A stretch of 64,000 nucleotides of DNA from Hedera helix (Eukaryota; Streptophyta; Magnoliopsida; Apiales; Araliaceae), in assembly GCA_947179155.2 (NCBI GenBank), contig OX359283.1:10930347-10994346 (forward strand). The letters are read 5' to 3'. A program made the translations under genes and the position numbers. The number at the start of each line of letters is the position of its first letter. Position 1 is the first letter of the stretch. Shown here in pieces: positions 61,745-64,000 of this stretch. The notes below the pieces were generated by a model, which was not told the origin of the DNA, made no database searches, and saw only the letters and a program-made list of their open reading frames with translations.

Positions 61745-64000
61745 TGTGAGGATCCGAATTTTCAGGATTTCTTAATAATATTAAATGAGAATTTAATTGA
61801 TAAAATTATCAAGATTGTTAAATTAATTATTATTTTATGTGATTTAATGTATGAGATAAGATTTAATTAGTAAATTAAATCTGTACAGAGATTATGATGA
61901 ATGGTATGGAATTAAAGAAATTGAAAAGCAAATAAATTGTTTAAAAATAATTTATTAAGAATAAAAGAAATTTCATGTAAATGTACAATAAATTGTACAA
62001 TTAAATTATTATGGAAGTACAGAAATTATGTTTTAAATGAGGTTATATGAAAATGTAAGAAATATGAATTATATATGTATATATATGTGTTTATGCTTAA
62101 TTGTTATAATTATAAATTGTTATTAATTATGAAAATTAAGGGATTAATAATTAAATTAATCCGAAAAATTTATGAAAAGTTAAGGAAAAAGTTGGTAAAG
62201 ATGTAATTATTGATTTTAAATTTTAATTAAGAATTATGGAGGAAGTTTAGAAATTAATGGAGAAGAAAGGTAATTATATAAATTATATAATAATAATTAT
62301 ATAATTTATATAAGAAAATTAAAATGTTGTATGAAGGAAATAATAATTATATATAAATTATATAAGAATAATTATATAATTTATATAAGAGAATTAAATT
62401 AATTAAGGGTGGAAGAAAATTTTATAAATTGTATTTGTGTAAAATGGAAATTATTTGAAAAGGAATAATGTAATTATATAAATTATATTAAATTATATAA
62501 TTTATATAAGGAAAGTTAATGTGAATATTAAAGAAATTGAATAATAAATAAGAAAAAGAAATGTTTTAAGTTATTAAAAATTATGTTTATGCATAATGAA
62601 ATTATTATGACTTTTATGAAGGATAATATTTTTGAAACGTGAACATGTTAGTGTAACATGTTGTCCAAGTAACGAAGTGAAAAATTGTGAAAAATAATTT
62701 TCATATGTTATATGAATTATTTGATGATTTTTGGAGGTATAAATTATCTCATATAATTACATGCATGTCGTTATGCGTGTACAAAATTTATCAAGAAAAA
62801 TACCAAAAAATGTGTTAATATTATTCATAAATCATAGTATGAATTTTGGTAAATTAAAATAAATATTTTATATTTATTATATAAAATATTTATTACACGG
62901 AATAATTACGTAATGTATTAAAATTGAATTTTTGCATGATAAATCTGGAAAGTTCGAGAGAGTCTTAAGTCGGTGGATTTTTTTTATATACTCCAATATG
63001 GTTAGTTTATATGGGGGACAAAAAGGAAATAAAAAGCAAATAAAAGAAGAAAAAAGATAGCAAAGCAAACATGCAAAAACATATTATTCCTCTCTTCTCT
63101 TCTCCACCGAACACCACCCAACACCACCACCTCCACCGGAAACCACCATGAGCCATCAAGAGGATGCCACCCATGGGTAGAGAAAACTTTAAGGATGAAG
63201 ATGATGAGTTTTAGAAGGTATAAAAATTGTTTTATTTGATTTATTTTGATAAAATAATTGTGTGAAAAATTAGTAAATAATTAGAATTATTATTCTAAAT
63301 AATTTTAGAATATATATGTATGAATTATGTGATTTTTAGAATAATTATGTTGTGAAAGTTTGGTGTAAAAATGGAATTTTGTTGGTTTAATTGGTTACTG
63401 CCGAAGGGAAAAACTGGAAGAAAAAAAAAAGGGAAGCGCCGCGCATTGCGCGCAGCTGTTTTTTCAAAAAACGCGGGCCAAAAACGACGTCGTTTTTGGA
63501 CGCGGGAGAGGAAGGCCGCGCCATGCTCGGAATCAGATTTTTTCCACGCCAAACGACGTCATTTGGCGTAGGCGGAGTCGGGGAAGGAGACGTCGCGCCA
63601 TGCGCGGCCGATCCTTTTGTCGAAATGACCATTTTGCCCTTGAGCTTTTTACATAATACCCAGCGTGTCCCTGACGCGCCAAAATTACAGAAATGCCCTC
63701 AGACTTTTTGAAAAATTCCGGCTATGTCCCTAAGGGCTCGGAAATTACAGAATTGCCCCTAAACTTTTCAAAAAATGCCGGATGTATTCCTAGGGGCGCA
63801 GAAATTACGGATAGGCCCCTGGGCTTTTCTGTTAATGCCAGTCATGTCCCCAAAGCTGCGGAAAATTACCAAAATGCCCCCATAAGTGATTTTTAATGAA
63901 CTAAATGTTTTAAAATTGTTTAAAAATTATAGAAAAATACTAAAAATATAGAAATGATCTTTGGGCATTAAATTTAATATTTTTATAAAAATATTAAATA
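61745..64000 (+). mobile_element. Family-A LTR, partial at the window edge
   Basis: It starts TGTGAGGATCCGAATTTTC with 5' flank GTGAT and runs off the window after about 2.26 kb. AT hairpins lie at about 62260-62520 and the GC block with ACGACGTCGT at about 63405-63620. The 60-bp minisatellite follows to about 63890; there a sense-strand frame (63693-63896) reads as 20-residue repeats. Whether it is a solo LTR or the 5' LTR of a complete element depends on sequence to the right. Confidence 0.88.

Overview
The window is a plant nuclear intergenic region, most likely from a eudicot; I cannot name the species. It is very AT-rich and I see no intact host gene. Nearly all of it is explained by LTR retrotransposons inserted into one another. 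The evidence is paired TG...CA termini, 5-bp target-site duplications (TSDs), tRNA-iMet primer-binding sites (PBS), polypurine tracts (PPT), and decayed gag, protease and envelope-like reading frames. I label the families with letters and did not search any database.

Layout. 1-3490: AT-rich DNA with two decayed host-gene fragments on the minus strand, one like a sugar transporter (STP type) and one like a 20S proteasome beta subunit. 3491-5767: candidate LTR (family H, minus strand). 5896-39556: an old Tat/Athila-like Ty3/gypsy element (family C, minus strand). Its 3' LTR is at 5896-7615; its gag remnant, PBS remnant and truncated 5' LTR are at 36294-39556. Family C was split by a B-family LTR (7959 to about 28924). 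That LTR was in turn split by a complete large-LTR non-coding element (family A, 8388-18115) and by an inverted A solo LTR (18299-27908). The inverted solo LTR carries a SIRE-like Ty1/copia element (20153-26557). A D-family solo LTR (28940-36288) contains another A solo LTR (29191-32582). 40081-44701: a 4.6-kb solo LTR (family E). 44782 to about 46290: a second B LTR. 46291 to about 60460: the 3' end of a second SIRE-like element, whose 3' LTR is split by an A solo LTR (48253-51747) and an F solo LTR (54613-60361). The F LTR itself contains a B solo LTR (56646-58138). 61745-64000: another A LTR that runs off the window.

The standout is family A. It has one complete 9.7-kb element with 3.4-kb LTRs, PBS, PPT and a perfect GCTGC TSD, but a 2.9-kb internal region with no credible coding sequence. 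This is LARD-like architecture (large retrotransposon derivative). Four further LTR copies and one partial copy lie in the same 64 kb. Its LTR contains a 60-bp minisatellite, a CpG-rich palindromic block, an array of AT-rich hairpins, and a 16-bp TGAGC/GCTCA stem-loop also found in families E and F.

No gene here is likely to serve the host. The only long intact retroelement frame is a 324-codon envelope-like ORF in the SIRE-like element, whose own gag is frameshifted and whose integrase, reverse transcriptase and RNase H are missing.
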